A stretch of DNA of 64,000 nucleotides, from contig NZ_OZ061318.1 in assembly GCF_964063345.1 (NCBI RefSeq), forward strand, positions 2,232,001 through 2,296,000, given 5' to 3'. The position numbers and the translations under genes are program-made. The stretch comes from Pseudomonas lini (GTDB taxonomy: Bacteria; Pseudomonadota; Gammaproteobacteria; Pseudomonadales; Pseudomonadaceae). The notes under the pieces are model-generated. The model was not told the DNA's origin, ran no database searches, and saw only the letters and a list, made by a program, of their open reading frames with translations. This document shows positions 1-9,615 of the stretch, in pieces (positions within the stretch are counted from its first letter, which is position 1; every line of letters starts with the position of its first letter).

Positions 1-802
1 TCGGCTGCTCGCTGACCAAGCTGATCCGCACGATGGATTTAATGCTCTTGAAGCCGTACTTCCAAGGCACCACCAGACGCAGCGGCGCACCGTTCTGATT
101 CGGCAACTCACGCCCGTACATGCCCACAGCAAGAATCGCCAACGGATTCATCGCTTCATCCAGACGCAACCCTTCTACATAAGGCCAGTCGATCAAGGCA
201 AAGCCGGAACGCTGCCCAGGCATACTCTTGGAATCCTGCAAGGTTTCGAAGCGAATGAATTTAGCTTTGGACGTTGGCTCAACTTCCTTGAGCAAGGCAG
301 AGATGGGAAAACCGATCCACGGAATAACCATCGACCAAGCCTCTACACAGCGAAGACGATAGATGCGTTCTTCCAGTTGATAAGGCTTCATGAAGTCTTC
401 CAGCGCATACCGCCCCGGCTTCCCCACCTCCCCGTCCACCACCACGCTCCAGGGTTCGGTTTTCAGCGCACCGGCGTTGGCCGCAGGATCACCTTTATCG
501 GTACCGAACTCATAGAAGTTGTTGTAGTGGGTCGCATCCTTGAAAGGTGTGATCGCCTCGTCTTTGACGTTGACCGCCCCCCATCTGGTAGAAGGAAGCT
601 TTTCGGAAAACCAGGAGGGCGCCTTGCCAGGCTCGACATCAGCATAACGCGCAACATCGTCGGCACTCGCCCAACGCGGCAGACTGCTCACTGCCAAACC
701 GGCGACGGCGGCACCTAATACACTGCGACGAGAAAGGTAGAGGGATTCAGGCGTGACGTCCGACTCATGACAGTCAGACGCTTTGGGGACTTTGATCAGC
801 AT
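1..802 (-). CDS. msrP: MsrP, periplasmic protein-methionine-sulfoxide reductase, molybdopterin subunit (3' end outside window)
   Basis: The visible part encodes about 267 residues; the C-terminus lies beyond base 1. The protein repairs oxidised methionines in periplasmic proteins, taking electrons from the membrane haem protein MsrQ, whose gene normally follows and would lie outside the window. The N-terminus reads [10 protein letters not shown], then a twin-arginine signal ([13 protein letters not shown]) and a cleavage region ending in WASA, as expected for a Tat-exported molybdoenzyme. The stretch RLRCVEAW contains the cysteine that ligates molybdenum in the family. The start at 802 is preceded by GGAG. 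The gene lies 63 bases downstream of pssA on the same strand. Confidence 0.93.
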   Translation of the reverse strand, partial: MLIKVPKASDCHESDVTPESLYLSRRSVLGAAVAGLAVSSLPRWASADDVARYADVEPGKAPSWFSEKLPSTRWGAVNVKDEAITPFKDATHYNNFYEFGTDKGDPAANAGALKTEPWSVVVDGEVGKPGRYALEDFMKPYQLEERIYRLRCVEAWSMVIPWIGFPISALLKEVEPTSKAKFIRFETLQDSKSMPGQRSGFALIDWPYVEGLRLDEAMNPLAILAVGMYGRELPNQNGAPLRLVVPWKYGFKSIKSIVRISLVSEQP

Positions 803-865
803 GACAACTCCGCAGCTTTGGAGGACAGATGCACCCATAGACTGCGGAGTATGAGGGAAATTACA

Positions 866-1723
866 TCACTCGGCTTTTTTGTGCCTACGAAGGCGCAACA
901 GGTACTGGACCGGCCCGGAAGCCGCATAGCCGAGGAACACCAGCAGCAGGATGCGCGGCGGATCACTGAACACAACGGCGAATACCAATACCACCGCAAG
1001 GATCGCGACAAAGGGAACGCGCCCTTTCAGGTCCAGCTCCTTGAAGCTGTTGTACTTGATGTTACTGACCATCAGCATGCCAGCGGCGGCAACCATCAGT
1101 GCAACCAGGAACGACATCTTGGAACCCTGAATGCCGTAGTCGCTGAATGCCCAGACAATGCCCGCAACCACACCGGCGGCAGCCGGGCTGGCCAGACCGA
1201 TGAAGTAACGTTTGTCTGCGGTGCCGACCTGGGTGTTGAAACGTGCCAGACGTAATGCCGCCCCCGCTACATAGATGAAGGCCACCATCCAGCCGACCTT
1301 GCCCATATCGCCCAAGGCCCAGCCGAATGCCAACAATGCCGGCGCCACACCAAAGGCAACCATGTCCGACAGCGAGTCGTACTCGGCACCGAAAGCGCTT
1401 TGGGTATTGGTCATACGGGCAACACGACCGTCGAGGCCGTCGAGCACCATGGCGACGAAAATCGCGATCGCGGCAAACGCAAAATATTTGCTCGCGCCGA
1501 TGGCATCACCGGCACTCAAGGCACTCTGGGCGCTCATCGAGTTGATGATGGAATAGAACCCTGCGAAGAGGTTCGCAGTGGTGAACAGATTCGGCAGAAG
1601 ATAGATACCACGATGCCGGACTTTACGACCTTCAGCGTCATGCCCTTCTTCGATGTGTTCATCGATGGGCAGAAGGCTTTCGGCGTCAGAAGCCTGCTTT
1701 GGCTCTTCGGGACGTTCGCTCAT
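866..1723 (-). CDS. pssA: CDP-diacylglycerol--serine O-phosphatidyltransferase
   Basis: PssA makes phosphatidylserine from CDP-diacylglycerol and serine, the first step towards phosphatidylethanolamine. The sequence shows the complete CDP-alcohol phosphatidyltransferase signature DGx2ARx8Gx3Dx3D at roughly residues 98-120, within a protein of about eight hydrophobic segments. It belongs to the membrane-integral type rather than the E. coli PLD-like type. The N-terminal 40 residues are acidic and hydrophilic. I chose the second ATG (1723) because the AAGG ribosome site sits 9 bases before it and only 3 before the upstream ATG at 1729. It is followed by msrP and preceded by the ilvC terminator. 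Confidence 0.93.
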   Translation of the reverse strand: MSERPEEPKQASDAESLLPIDEHIEEGHDAEGRKVRHRGIYLLPNLFTTANLFAGFYSIINSMSAQSALSAGDAIGASKYFAFAAIAIFVAMVLDGLDGRVARMTNTQSAFGAEYDSLSDMVAFGVAPALLAFGWALGDMGKVGWMVAFIYVAGAALRLARFNTQVGTADKRYFIGLASPAAAGVVAGIVWAFSDYGIQGSKMSFLVALMVAAAGMLMVSNIKYNSFKELDLKGRVPFVAILAVVLVFAVVFSDPPRILLLVFLGYAASGPVQYLLRLRRHKKAE

Positions 1724-1825
1724 GGACATTTACCTTGTAACGGGTGGAAAGTTTCGACAGGTGTCTGGGACGACGGTTCGGCTACAAACAATGCAGCTTT
1801 ATACCAGAACCGGCGGATCCAAACG

Positions 1826-1853
1826 AAAAAACGCGGCCTAGGCCGCGTTTTCC
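1826..1853 (-). terminator. Rho-independent terminator of the ilvIHC operon
   Basis: A perfect palindrome, AAAACGCGGCC with its complement, lies 16 bases after the ilvC stop and is followed on the minus strand by a run of T. Confidence 0.85.
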
Positions 1854-1868
1854 GTACAAGCTCGGGAC

Positions 1869-2933
<1,065 letters not shown>

Positions 2934-3425
2934 TTAGATGCTCAGTACTTTGTCGCCGCGGGCAATCCCGGTGACGCCACTGCGTACGGTTTCCAGAATC
3001 GAGGCAGTCCCGATCGATTGAATGAAGCTGTCGAGCTTATCGCTGGTACCGGTCAATTGAACGGTATACACGCTAGCGCTGACATCAACGATCTGCCCAC
3101 GATAAATATCGGTGGTGCGCTTGATCTCGGCGCGCTGGGCGCCGGTGGCCTTGACCTTGACCAGCATCAGTTCGCGCTCGATGTGAGCACTCTCCGACAG
3201 GTCGACCAGTTTTACCACTTCGATCAGCTTGTTCAGGTTCTTGGTGATCTGTTCGATGACTTCATCATGGCCGACAGTGGTCAGCGTCAGACGCGACAGG
3301 GTCGGGTCTTCGGTGGGAGCCACGGTCAGGCTTTCGATGTTGTAGTTGCGCTGCGAGAACAGGCCGACTACACGAGACAGAGCGCCCGGTTCGTTTTCCA
3401 GAAGCAAGGAAATAATGTGCCGCAT
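2934..3425 (-). CDS. ilvH: Acetolactate synthase small (regulatory) subunit
   Basis: This 163-residue regulatory subunit binds valine for feedback inhibition and stimulates the catalytic subunit IlvI. An N-terminal ACT domain starts at once (MRHIISLLLENEPGALSRVVGLF), followed by the family's C-terminal ACT-like half. An in-frame upstream ATG exists at 3455, inside ilvI, but the MRH start at 3425 gives the standard length. It begins directly after the ilvI stop (3428), so the two subunits are translationally coupled. Confidence 0.97.
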   Translation of the reverse strand: MRHIISLLLENEPGALSRVVGLFSQRNYNIESLTVAPTEDPTLSRLTLTTVGHDEVIEQITKNLNKLIEVVKLVDLSESAHIERELMLVKVKATGAQRAEIKRTTDIYRGQIVDVSASVYTVQLTGTSDKLDSFIQSIGTASILETVRSGVTGIARGDKVLSI

Positions 3426-3427
3426 GA

Positions 3428-5152
3428 TTAAGTACGCTCCGTCTTGCTCAGCCACATATCGCGCATGGAGCCGTCTTTGATCTGCATCGGGTAGACGTGC
3501 TCGCTGGTGTCGACCGAAATATCGATAACCACCAGGCGATCTTTCATGGCGAACGCCTCTTCCATCTTCGACTTCAAATCTTTCGATTCGGTGATGCGCA
3601 CGCCAACGTGACCATAGGCCTCGGCCAGCTTGACGAAGTCAGGCAACGATTCCATGTAGGAGTGCGAGTGGCGGCTGCCATAACTCATGTCCTGCCACTG
3701 GCGAACCATACCCAGTACACCGTTGTTCAGAATGACGATCTTCACCGGCAAACCGTATTGCAGGCAGGTCGACAGTTCCTGAATGTTCATCTGGATGCTG
3801 CCCTCGCCCGTTACGCAGGCGACGTCATCATCCGGGAAGCTCAACTTGATGCCCATGGCCGCCGGAAAACCGAAGCCCATGGTGCCCAGGCCACCGGAGT
3901 TGATCCAACGGTTTGGCTTGTTGAATGTGTAGTACTGCGCAGCGAACATTTGGTGCTGACCCACGTCGGAGGTCACAAAGGCGTCGCCCTTGGTCACTTC
4001 GCACAGGGTTTCGATCACGGTCTGCGGCTTGATCACGCTGCCGTCGCCCTTGTCATAAGGGAACAGGCCGCGGTCACCGCGCCACTCATCAACTTGCTTC
4101 CACCAGCTGGCAACGGACTCCTTGTTCGGGGTCTCGCCGATTTCCTTGAGGATCGCGACCATTTCGGTCAGGACACTCTCGACCGGACCGACGATAGGAA
4201 CGTCTGCCTTGATGGTCTTGGAGATCGAAGCCGGATCGATGTCGATGTGAATGATCTTGGCATTCGGACAGAACTTGGCCGGGCCGTTGATCACGCGGTC
4301 ATCGAAACGTGCGCCGACTGCAAGGATCACATCGGCATGGTGCATCGCCAGGTTGGCGGTGTAGCTGCCGTGCATGCCGAGCATGCCAATGAACTGACGG
4401 TCGGTGCCAGGGTAGGCACCCAGGCCCATCAGGGTATTGGTCACTGGCAGGTTGAGCATCTTCGCCAGTTCGGTCAGCGGTGCGGAGCCACCACCGAGAA
4501 TCACGCCGCCGCCTGCATAAAGTACAGGACGCTTGGCCGCCAGGAGCATTTCGGCTGCCTTGCGGATTTGCCCGGAGTGACCGCGAACGGCCGGACTGTA
4601 GGAACGCAGCTTGGCTTTTTTCGGGAAGATATATTCGAACTTCTCGGCCGGGTTGGTCATGTCTTTCGGGATATCGACAACGACCGGACCAGGACGACCG
4701 GATTGCGCCAGGTAGAACGCCTTCTTCATGACTTCCGGGATTTCCGACGCATGCTTGATCATGAAGCTGTGCTTCACGATCGGCCGGGAGATACCGATCA
4801 TGTCGGTTTCCTGGAATGCATCGGTGCCTACCAAGGTGCTAGGCACCTGGCCGGAAATGATCACCATCGGAATGGAGTCCATGTAGGCCGTGGCAATACC
4901 GGTGATGGCGTTGGTTGCGCCCGGGCCGGAGGTGACCAGTACCACACCGGCTTTACCGGTGGCACGGGCATAACCGTCAGCCATATGGGTCGCAGCCTGC
5001 TCGTGACGAACCAGGATGTGGGTCACTTCCGGTTCTTTGAACAGGGCATCATAGACATGAAGAAGAGCACCACCCGGGTACCCGTAGATATATTTGACGC
5101 CTTCGTCACGCAAAAAGCGGACGAGCATCTCACCGCCAGATAAAAGCTCCAC
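3428..5152 (-). CDS. ilvI: Acetolactate synthase large (catalytic) subunit
   Basis: This thiamine-diphosphate enzyme condenses pyruvate with pyruvate or 2-oxobutyrate, the first common step to the branched-chain amino acids. The N-terminal PYR domain starts [13 protein letters not shown] and contains the glutamate of [18 protein letters not shown]. The C-terminal TPP/Mg motif is GEGS...LNNG, near residues 427-455. I place the start at the GTG (5152), which follows AGAGGTGAA and gives 574 residues, the usual Pseudomonas length. A longer open frame to 5233 has no family similarity at its N-terminus. Confidence 0.96.
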   Translation of the reverse strand: MELLSGGEMLVRFLRDEGVKYIYGYPGGALLHVYDALFKEPEVTHILVRHEQAATHMADGYARATGKAGVVLVTSGPGATNAITGIATAYMDSIPMVIISGQVPSTLVGTDAFQETDMIGISRPIVKHSFMIKHASEIPEVMKKAFYLAQSGRPGPVVVDIPKDMTNPAEKFEYIFPKKAKLRSYSPAVRGHSGQIRKAAEMLLAAKRPVLYAGGGVILGGGSAPLTELAKMLNLPVTNTLMGLGAYPGTDRQFIGMLGMHGSYTANLAMHHADVILAVGARFDDRVINGPAKFCPNAKIIHIDIDPASISKTIKADVPIVGPVESVLTEMVAILKEIGETPNKESVASWWKQVDEWRGDRGLFPYDKGDGSVIKPQTVIETLCEVTKGDAFVTSDVGQHQMFAAQYYTFNKPNRWINSGGLGTMGFGFPAAMGIKLSFPDDDVACVTGEGSIQMNIQELSTCLQYGLPVKIVILNNGVLGMVRQWQDMSYGSRHSHSYMESLPDFVKLAEAYGHVGVRITESKDLKSKMEEAFAMKDRLVVIDISVDTSEHVYPMQIKDGSMRDMWLSKTERT

Positions 5153-5440
5153 GTTGTTCACCTCTAAAACGCCAGAATACCGCCCACATACACAGAGGAC
5201 GGGTCTTAATAGGTTTACTTCTCGGCAGAGCATGAGCGACGGTGGTCGCCGACTACGTCAGCACTGACTGAGCAAGTATTGGGATCGTCCCAAGTGTTGC
5301 GGGCCTTTCCCACCCAGCGCGAGGTAACGCGTTGCGGGTGTAACAGGTCGGCGCGGATGTGCGCCTCATGATCTACCGAGTGGGTCTGCTTCTGGCAGTC
5401 CCTCTACAGCGGACTTTGGATTCTTCTGTTTCGCCCATCG
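5153..5440 (-). promoter_or_regulatory. Putative promoter and long untranslated leader of ilvIHC
   Basis: Between ilvI and the divergent DUF4124 gene lie about 400 bases without a convincing gene. On the minus strand a TTGACT and an AAGAAT, 17 bases apart, near 5420-5448 could be a sigma-70 promoter, which would give a leader of about 250 bases. The leader contains a clean hairpin (TTGGGA-CGA-TCCCAA, 5279-5293) and a 37-codon open frame without runs of Leu, Val or Ile codons. Attenuation by a leader peptide is therefore not shown by the sequence. No T-tract terminator was seen in the leader. Confidence 0.35.
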
Positions 5441-5553
5441 CAAGTCAAGCCGTCAATGTGCTTTATTCGAACTAAGCGCATGAGAACGCAAGAAAAAACC
5501 TTTAAACCGCAACTGTGTTAGCTTCGATTGCGCACCCATGACAAGGAAATGGC

Positions 5554-5976
5554 ATGCGAACGTTCTTCTTCACCGCCGGCTTGCTGATCAGCCTGAGCCC
5601 TTTGTGCATGGCGGGTCAGATCTATAAATGGGTCGATGCCCAGGGCGTTACCCATTTTGATGCGCAACCGCCCCCAGGCCAGGAGCCCACCCTCGTGGTG
5701 ACGCCCGCCCCGCCCGTCGGCAAACCGAGTACGCCAGCGCGCAGCAACGCCATAGGCGATCAACGGGCTATCGACAACAAAGTGAAAAAACAGGTCGCCG
5801 AGCAGCAAGACCAGCTGAAAGCATTCTGCGAACAGGCCCGAACGAACCTGGCTCAACTGCAGAATAATCCGCGATTACGGGAGGAGGTCGACGGCGAGAC
5901 GCGCCGCCTGACCGACCAACAACGTCAGGAGCGCATGACCGAAGCACAGAAACAGATTGGGAAAAACTGCCAGTAG
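5554..5976 (+). CDS. DUF4124 domain-containing exported protein
   Basis: This 140-residue protein has a cleavable signal peptide (MRTFFFTAGLLISLSPLCMA) followed by the DUF4124 hallmark GQIYKWVDAQGVTHFDAQPPPG at residues 21-42. The remainder is a charged, Gln-rich helix likely to form a coiled coil (KVKKQVAEQQDQLKAFCEQAR). The family is periplasmic and of unknown function. It is transcribed away from ilvI and ends in a long REP-type hairpin. Confidence 0.85.
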   Translation: MRTFFFTAGLLISLSPLCMAGQIYKWVDAQGVTHFDAQPPPGQEPTLVVTPAPPVGKPSTPARSNAIGDQRAIDNKVKKQVAEQQDQLKAFCEQARTNLAQLQNNPRLREEVDGETRRLTDQQRQERMTEAQKQIGKNCQ

Positions 5977-5980
5977 GTAC

Positions 5981-6075
5981 TGTAGGAGCTGTCGAGTGAA
6001 ACGAAGCTGCGATCTTTTGATTTTGCTTTTAAAAACAAAGTCAAAAAATCGCAACCTCACTCGACAGCTCCTACA
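5981..6075. repeat. REP-type palindrome (TGTAGGAGCTG family), full-length hairpin
   Basis: The arms TGTAGGAGCTGTCGAGTGA and its complement enclose an inner A/T-rich inverted repeat, so the 95 bases fold almost completely. It lies between convergent genes and probably acts as a two-way terminator. Confidence 0.8.
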
Positions 6076-6086
6076 ACGGACCGGGG

Positions 6087-6425
6087 TCAGCGGGAGGCGC
6101 TGATCAACAGGTCGAATTCTTTGAGCAAGACCTGTAGCTGCCGATCCTTGCCCTGGACGTTGCGGGCGGCGAAGACCATTTCGGCCATCTCCTGGATCCC
6201 CGATGCGTTGGGCAGCGGCAGATCCTGTTCAAGGATGGTCTTCATCCGCGGCAGGAAGATCCATTGCAGCCATTGCTCGAAATCCAGCGTATCCACCGAA
6301 AACGGCTCGACACTGGATAGCGCTTCGGCGGACGGTGCAACATCGTCCCACCAGCCCTGAACGCGCAGTTCACGCTCGATCAACAGCAACTGCTCGGCAA
6401 TCTTCGGGAAGCGTGCATCCATCAC
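6087..6425 (-). CDS. YqcC family protein (DUF446)
   Basis: This 112-residue cytoplasmic, mostly helical protein matches the YqcC family in length and in the motifs RELRVQGWW and FEQWLQWIFLPRM. The family often lies near pseudouridine synthase genes, but its function is unknown. Its ATG overlaps the lpoP stop by 4 bases (ATCA on the plus strand), so it is the last gene of the mrcB-lpoP-yqcC group. Confidence 0.85.
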   Translation of the reverse strand: MMDARFPKIAEQLLLIERELRVQGWWDDVAPSAEALSSVEPFSVDTLDFEQWLQWIFLPRMKTILEQDLPLPNASGIQEMAEMVFAARNVQGKDRQLQVLLKEFDLLISASR

Positions 6426-7156
6426 AGCGAGACCTTGGCCTTCTGACGTGCCAACGCTGCACCGGCGGAATCACCCTGCTTCTCACGAGCCTGGGCGATC
6501 AATTCCCACAGGCTGGCCTGAAGGGCCGGACGACCACTGGCGAACGTCAAACCACGACGAGCGAATTGCTCGGCCTGTGCCGCATCGCCTTGGGCCATAC
6601 GCACCTGGGCCAGGCGATAAAGCACTTGCGGCTCACGCGGCGCGACACGCTGGGCGCGCTCGAGACTGGAGGACGCGCCATTAAGGTCGCCGCTGGCCTG
6701 TTGCTGCTGGGCAGTGGTCAACAACGCCAGGACCGGACCGTCCAGTTGCTCATCGGCAGACAAGCCACCGGAACTCGCCGAAGGAATCCCGCTCGGCGTC
6801 GATGGCATGCTGTAGCTGCCCTGGTTGATCGGTGCCGACTGGACCGGCGAGGTATCGATCGGCCCCGGAGTGATCGGGCCCGGGGTAATCGGCGAAGTGC
6901 TGATCGGGGCCGAGGAAACAGCGCCACCACCCGGCACCATCACCACAACGCCAGTGTCACCTTGCGGGATTGCCTGAGTCTGGCCTTGCACAGAACGTTT
7001 TACCGTCGTCTGACGGTAACCGCCATTCGCCTGTATCCGTTCACTGTTCGAAACGGCGCTGCCGGAATCCACAACCGGAATCGAACCACGCTGTACGGTG
7101 GAGCAGCCGCTGAGCAAAGCCACGGCGGTCACTGCTGGAATCAACCACTTGTTCAC
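6422..7156 (-). CDS. lpoP: Outer-membrane lipoprotein activator of PBP1b (LpoP-type, TPR)
   Basis: This 244-residue lipoprotein has the lipobox LLSGC with acylated Cys18. A disordered Pro/Ser/Thr linker at about residues 65-130 contains repeated SPITPGPI units. The C-terminal part holds tetratricopeptide-like helices (LLTTAQQQQASGDLNGASSSLERAQ and following). In P. aeruginosa the lipoprotein encoded beside ponB/mrcB with this architecture is LpoP, which stimulates PBP1b. The assignment here rests on architecture and on position directly downstream of mrcB. The linker length suits a reach from the outer membrane to the inner-membrane synthase. Confidence 0.8.
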   Translation of the reverse strand: MNKWLIPAVTAVALLSGCSTVQRGSIPVVDSGSAVSNSERIQANGGYRQTTVKRSVQGQTQAIPQGDTGVVVMVPGGGAVSSAPISTSPITPGPITPGPIDTSPVQSAPINQGSYSMPSTPSGIPSASSGGLSADEQLDGPVLALLTTAQQQQASGDLNGASSSLERAQRVAPREPQVLYRLAQVRMAQGDAAQAEQFARRGLTFASGRPALQASLWELIAQAREKQGDSAGAALARQKAKVSL

Positions 7157-7172
7157 TTGAAACCCTCTTCAC

Positions 7173-9497
7173 TTAATTCATCCAGCCCTTGACCCAATCC
7201 ATCACCGATTCGCCGGAAGCAGGGCCTTCGCCACCGCAAGCGGGACCAGGAGGCGGTTCGCTGCCGCGAATATACGGCATCTGCACTGCGCCTGGGCAGC
7301 TGCCTTCAGAACCTTGCCCGGTGCGCGAATCGACCCACGCCTGAACAATGTTGTCCGGCTGCGGCATGTCCAGCGGCAGCGGATCGGCCTTGCGCATGAA
7401 ACTGGTCCAGACCTGCAACGCACCGGTAGCACCGGTGAACGGCGTCTTGCCGTTATCATCGCGCCCCAGCCAGACCACCGCCAGCAGATCCTGACTGAAA
7501 CCGGCGAACCAGCTGTCCCGCGAATCGTTACTGGTACCGGTTTTGCCGGCCAGGGTCAGGGTCTTCGGCAACACGTTGTAAACCGAACTACCGGTGCCTT
7601 CACGCATGACCCGTTGCATGGCGCTCTGGATCAGGTAAATAGACGCGGGATCGAATTGCTGCTGAATCTGGAAGGGATAACGCTTGAGCGGCTCGCCCTC
7701 GGCCGTCAGCACGCTGCGAATCCCGCGCATCGGCGTATTGAACCCGCCGTTGGCCAGTGTCTGGTACATGGTCGCCACTTCGATCGGGGTCATGCCACCG
7801 GCACCGAGCAACATCGACGGGAACGCCGGGAATTCGCGACTTACGCCCAAGCGCGCCAGGGTCTTCAAGACATTCGGCACGCCGACCGCCAACCCGAGAC
7901 GCGCGGTCGACAGGTTGTAGGAATGCGCCAACCCTTGATAAAGGAACACCGTACCGTGGGAACGGCGATCATAGTTCTGCGGTTTCCAGACCTGACCGTC
8001 CGCGCCTTTGACCGAGAAGTAGTCGTCTGACAGCCAACTGGTCAGCGTGTACTGGCTCGGTTTCTCAAGGGCTGTCAGATAAACCGCCGGTTTGATCAAC
8101 GAGCCGATCGGTCGTACCGCGTCCAGCGCCCGGTTGAAACCGGCGAAACTCGCCTGACGACTACCGATCATGGCCTGGACTTCGCCAGTTTCCGGATTGG
8201 TCACGACCATGGCCGCCTCAACCTCATCGGAACCCTTGCGCCCAGACAGACGTTTGAACGTGTCGTTGACCGACGCTTCGGCTTTCATCTGCAGGATCGG
8301 GTCGAAACTGGTGAAGATCCGCAGACCTTCTTCGGTCAAGTCTTCGTCGCGATAGTCTTCGCGCAACTGACGTTTAACCAGGTCGAGGAAGCCCGGGAAC
8401 GAGCTGTCGGCCAACTTGCCGCGAGTGGTCACACCCAGTGGCATTTTCTTCGCTGCCTCAACCTGCTCGGCGCTGGCAACGCCTTGCTCCCCCAGAACAT
8501 CGAGCACCAGATTGCGCCGCTCCAGCGCCCGCTCAGGGTTGCGACGCGGGTTGTAATAGGACGGCCCCTTGACCATGCCCACCAACAAAGCGACTTGATG
8601 CAATTTCAGTTCGGACAATGGCTGCCCGAAGAAGAACTGGCTGGCCAGGCCGAAACCGTGCACCGCGCGCTGACCATCCTGGCCGACGAACACTTCATTG
8701 AGGTAAGCCTCAAGAATTTCGCGCTTGTCGTAATGCAGCTCAAGCAACAACGCCATCATGGCTTCGGTGAGCTTACGGGTCAGGCTGCGTTCGCTGGTGA
8801 GGTAGAAGTTTTTGACCAACTGTTGCGTCAGCGTACTGCCGCCCTGGGTCATCTTGCCGCCCGAGGTGTTGACGTAGATGGCTCGGGCGATCGACTTCGG
8901 CGACACGCCCCAGTGGCTGTAGAAATCCCGGTCTTCTACGGCAACCAGGGTTTCGAGCAAATACGGCGGCACCTGATCGATCTTGATCAGGATGCGGTCT
9001 TCAAGGTTTTTCGGGTAAATCCCGCCGATCAGCAGCGGCTCCAGCCGCACCACAGAAAGCTTCGAACCGTTGGTCGCCGAGAGCTCGGCCACGTAATCGC
9101 CGGAGAAGCGCACCCGCACGGGCTGAGCCTGCTCCATGCCTTCATAGAACTGGAAGCCTCGGGTATTCAAGTCGACGGTATTGCCATTGACCGCTGCCGC
9201 GCCGGGGCCGTTGCTGACGGCTTCACGTCGGTAACCCAGGGCATCGAGTTCGGTGAGGAAGTCTTCCTTGCTCAGCTTCTGGCCAGTGAACAGCTCGAGT
9301 GGGCGTGCATACACCTTGGCCGGGATGGTCCAGCGCTTGCCGGAGAACTTTTCCTGGACCACAGCGTCGAGGTAAACCGCGAACCCGGCAAGCGCCACAA
9401 GGCCGACCAGGCTGAGTTTAAGGGCCCATCCCAGCCAAGGGCGCAGGCCTTTGGAAGGTGGTTTTTTGGGAGTGCGGGGGGATCGAGTACGAGTCAT
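7173..9497 (-). CDS. mrcB: Penicillin-binding protein 1B, bifunctional peptidoglycan synthase
   Basis: This class A PBP of 774 residues polymerises lipid II and cross-links the glycan strands. One membrane anchor lies at about 21-43, followed by a UB2H region. The glycosyltransferase domain shows E188DRDF and GGSTLTQQL (219-227). The transpeptidase domain shows the SLIK serine motif (466-469), SYN (526-528) and KTGT (652-655). All catalytic motifs are intact. The downstream gene encodes its probable lipoprotein activator. Confidence 0.97.
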   Translation of the reverse strand: MTRTRSPRTPKKPPSKGLRPWLGWALKLSLVGLVALAGFAVYLDAVVQEKFSGKRWTIPAKVYARPLELFTGQKLSKEDFLTELDALGYRREAVSNGPGAAAVNGNTVDLNTRGFQFYEGMEQAQPVRVRFSGDYVAELSATNGSKLSVVRLEPLLIGGIYPKNLEDRILIKIDQVPPYLLETLVAVEDRDFYSHWGVSPKSIARAIYVNTSGGKMTQGGSTLTQQLVKNFYLTSERSLTRKLTEAMMALLLELHYDKREILEAYLNEVFVGQDGQRAVHGFGLASQFFFGQPLSELKLHQVALLVGMVKGPSYYNPRRNPERALERRNLVLDVLGEQGVASAEQVEAAKKMPLGVTTRGKLADSSFPGFLDLVKRQLREDYRDEDLTEEGLRIFTSFDPILQMKAEASVNDTFKRLSGRKGSDEVEAAMVVTNPETGEVQAMIGSRQASFAGFNRALDAVRPIGSLIKPAVYLTALEKPSQYTLTSWLSDDYFSVKGADGQVWKPQNYDRRSHGTVFLYQGLAHSYNLSTARLGLAVGVPNVLKTLARLGVSREFPAFPSMLLGAGGMTPIEVATMYQTLANGGFNTPMRGIRSVLTAEGEPLKRYPFQIQQQFDPASIYLIQSAMQRVMREGTGSSVYNVLPKTLTLAGKTGTSNDSRDSWFAGFSQDLLAVVWLGRDDNGKTPFTGATGALQVWTSFMRKADPLPLDMPQPDNIVQAWVDSRTGQGSEGSCPGAVQMPYIRGSEPPPGPACGGEGPASGESVMDWVKGWMN

Positions 9498-9615
9498 GGC
9501 GGCGGATTATACGCACTTTATTCATACTCAACAGAAGCCCGCTGAGGTTTGCGTCGGGCGGACTTGCGGCCATAATGACGGCCTTGAATTTTCCCCAGAC
9601 TCTGAAGGATCGCCT

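Noticed and set aside
3497..5143. Long open frame (548 codons) on the plus strand opposite ilvI
   Set aside because: It is a shadow of the GC-rich ilvI codon pattern; its predicted protein is rich in His, Arg and Gly without any recognisable domain.
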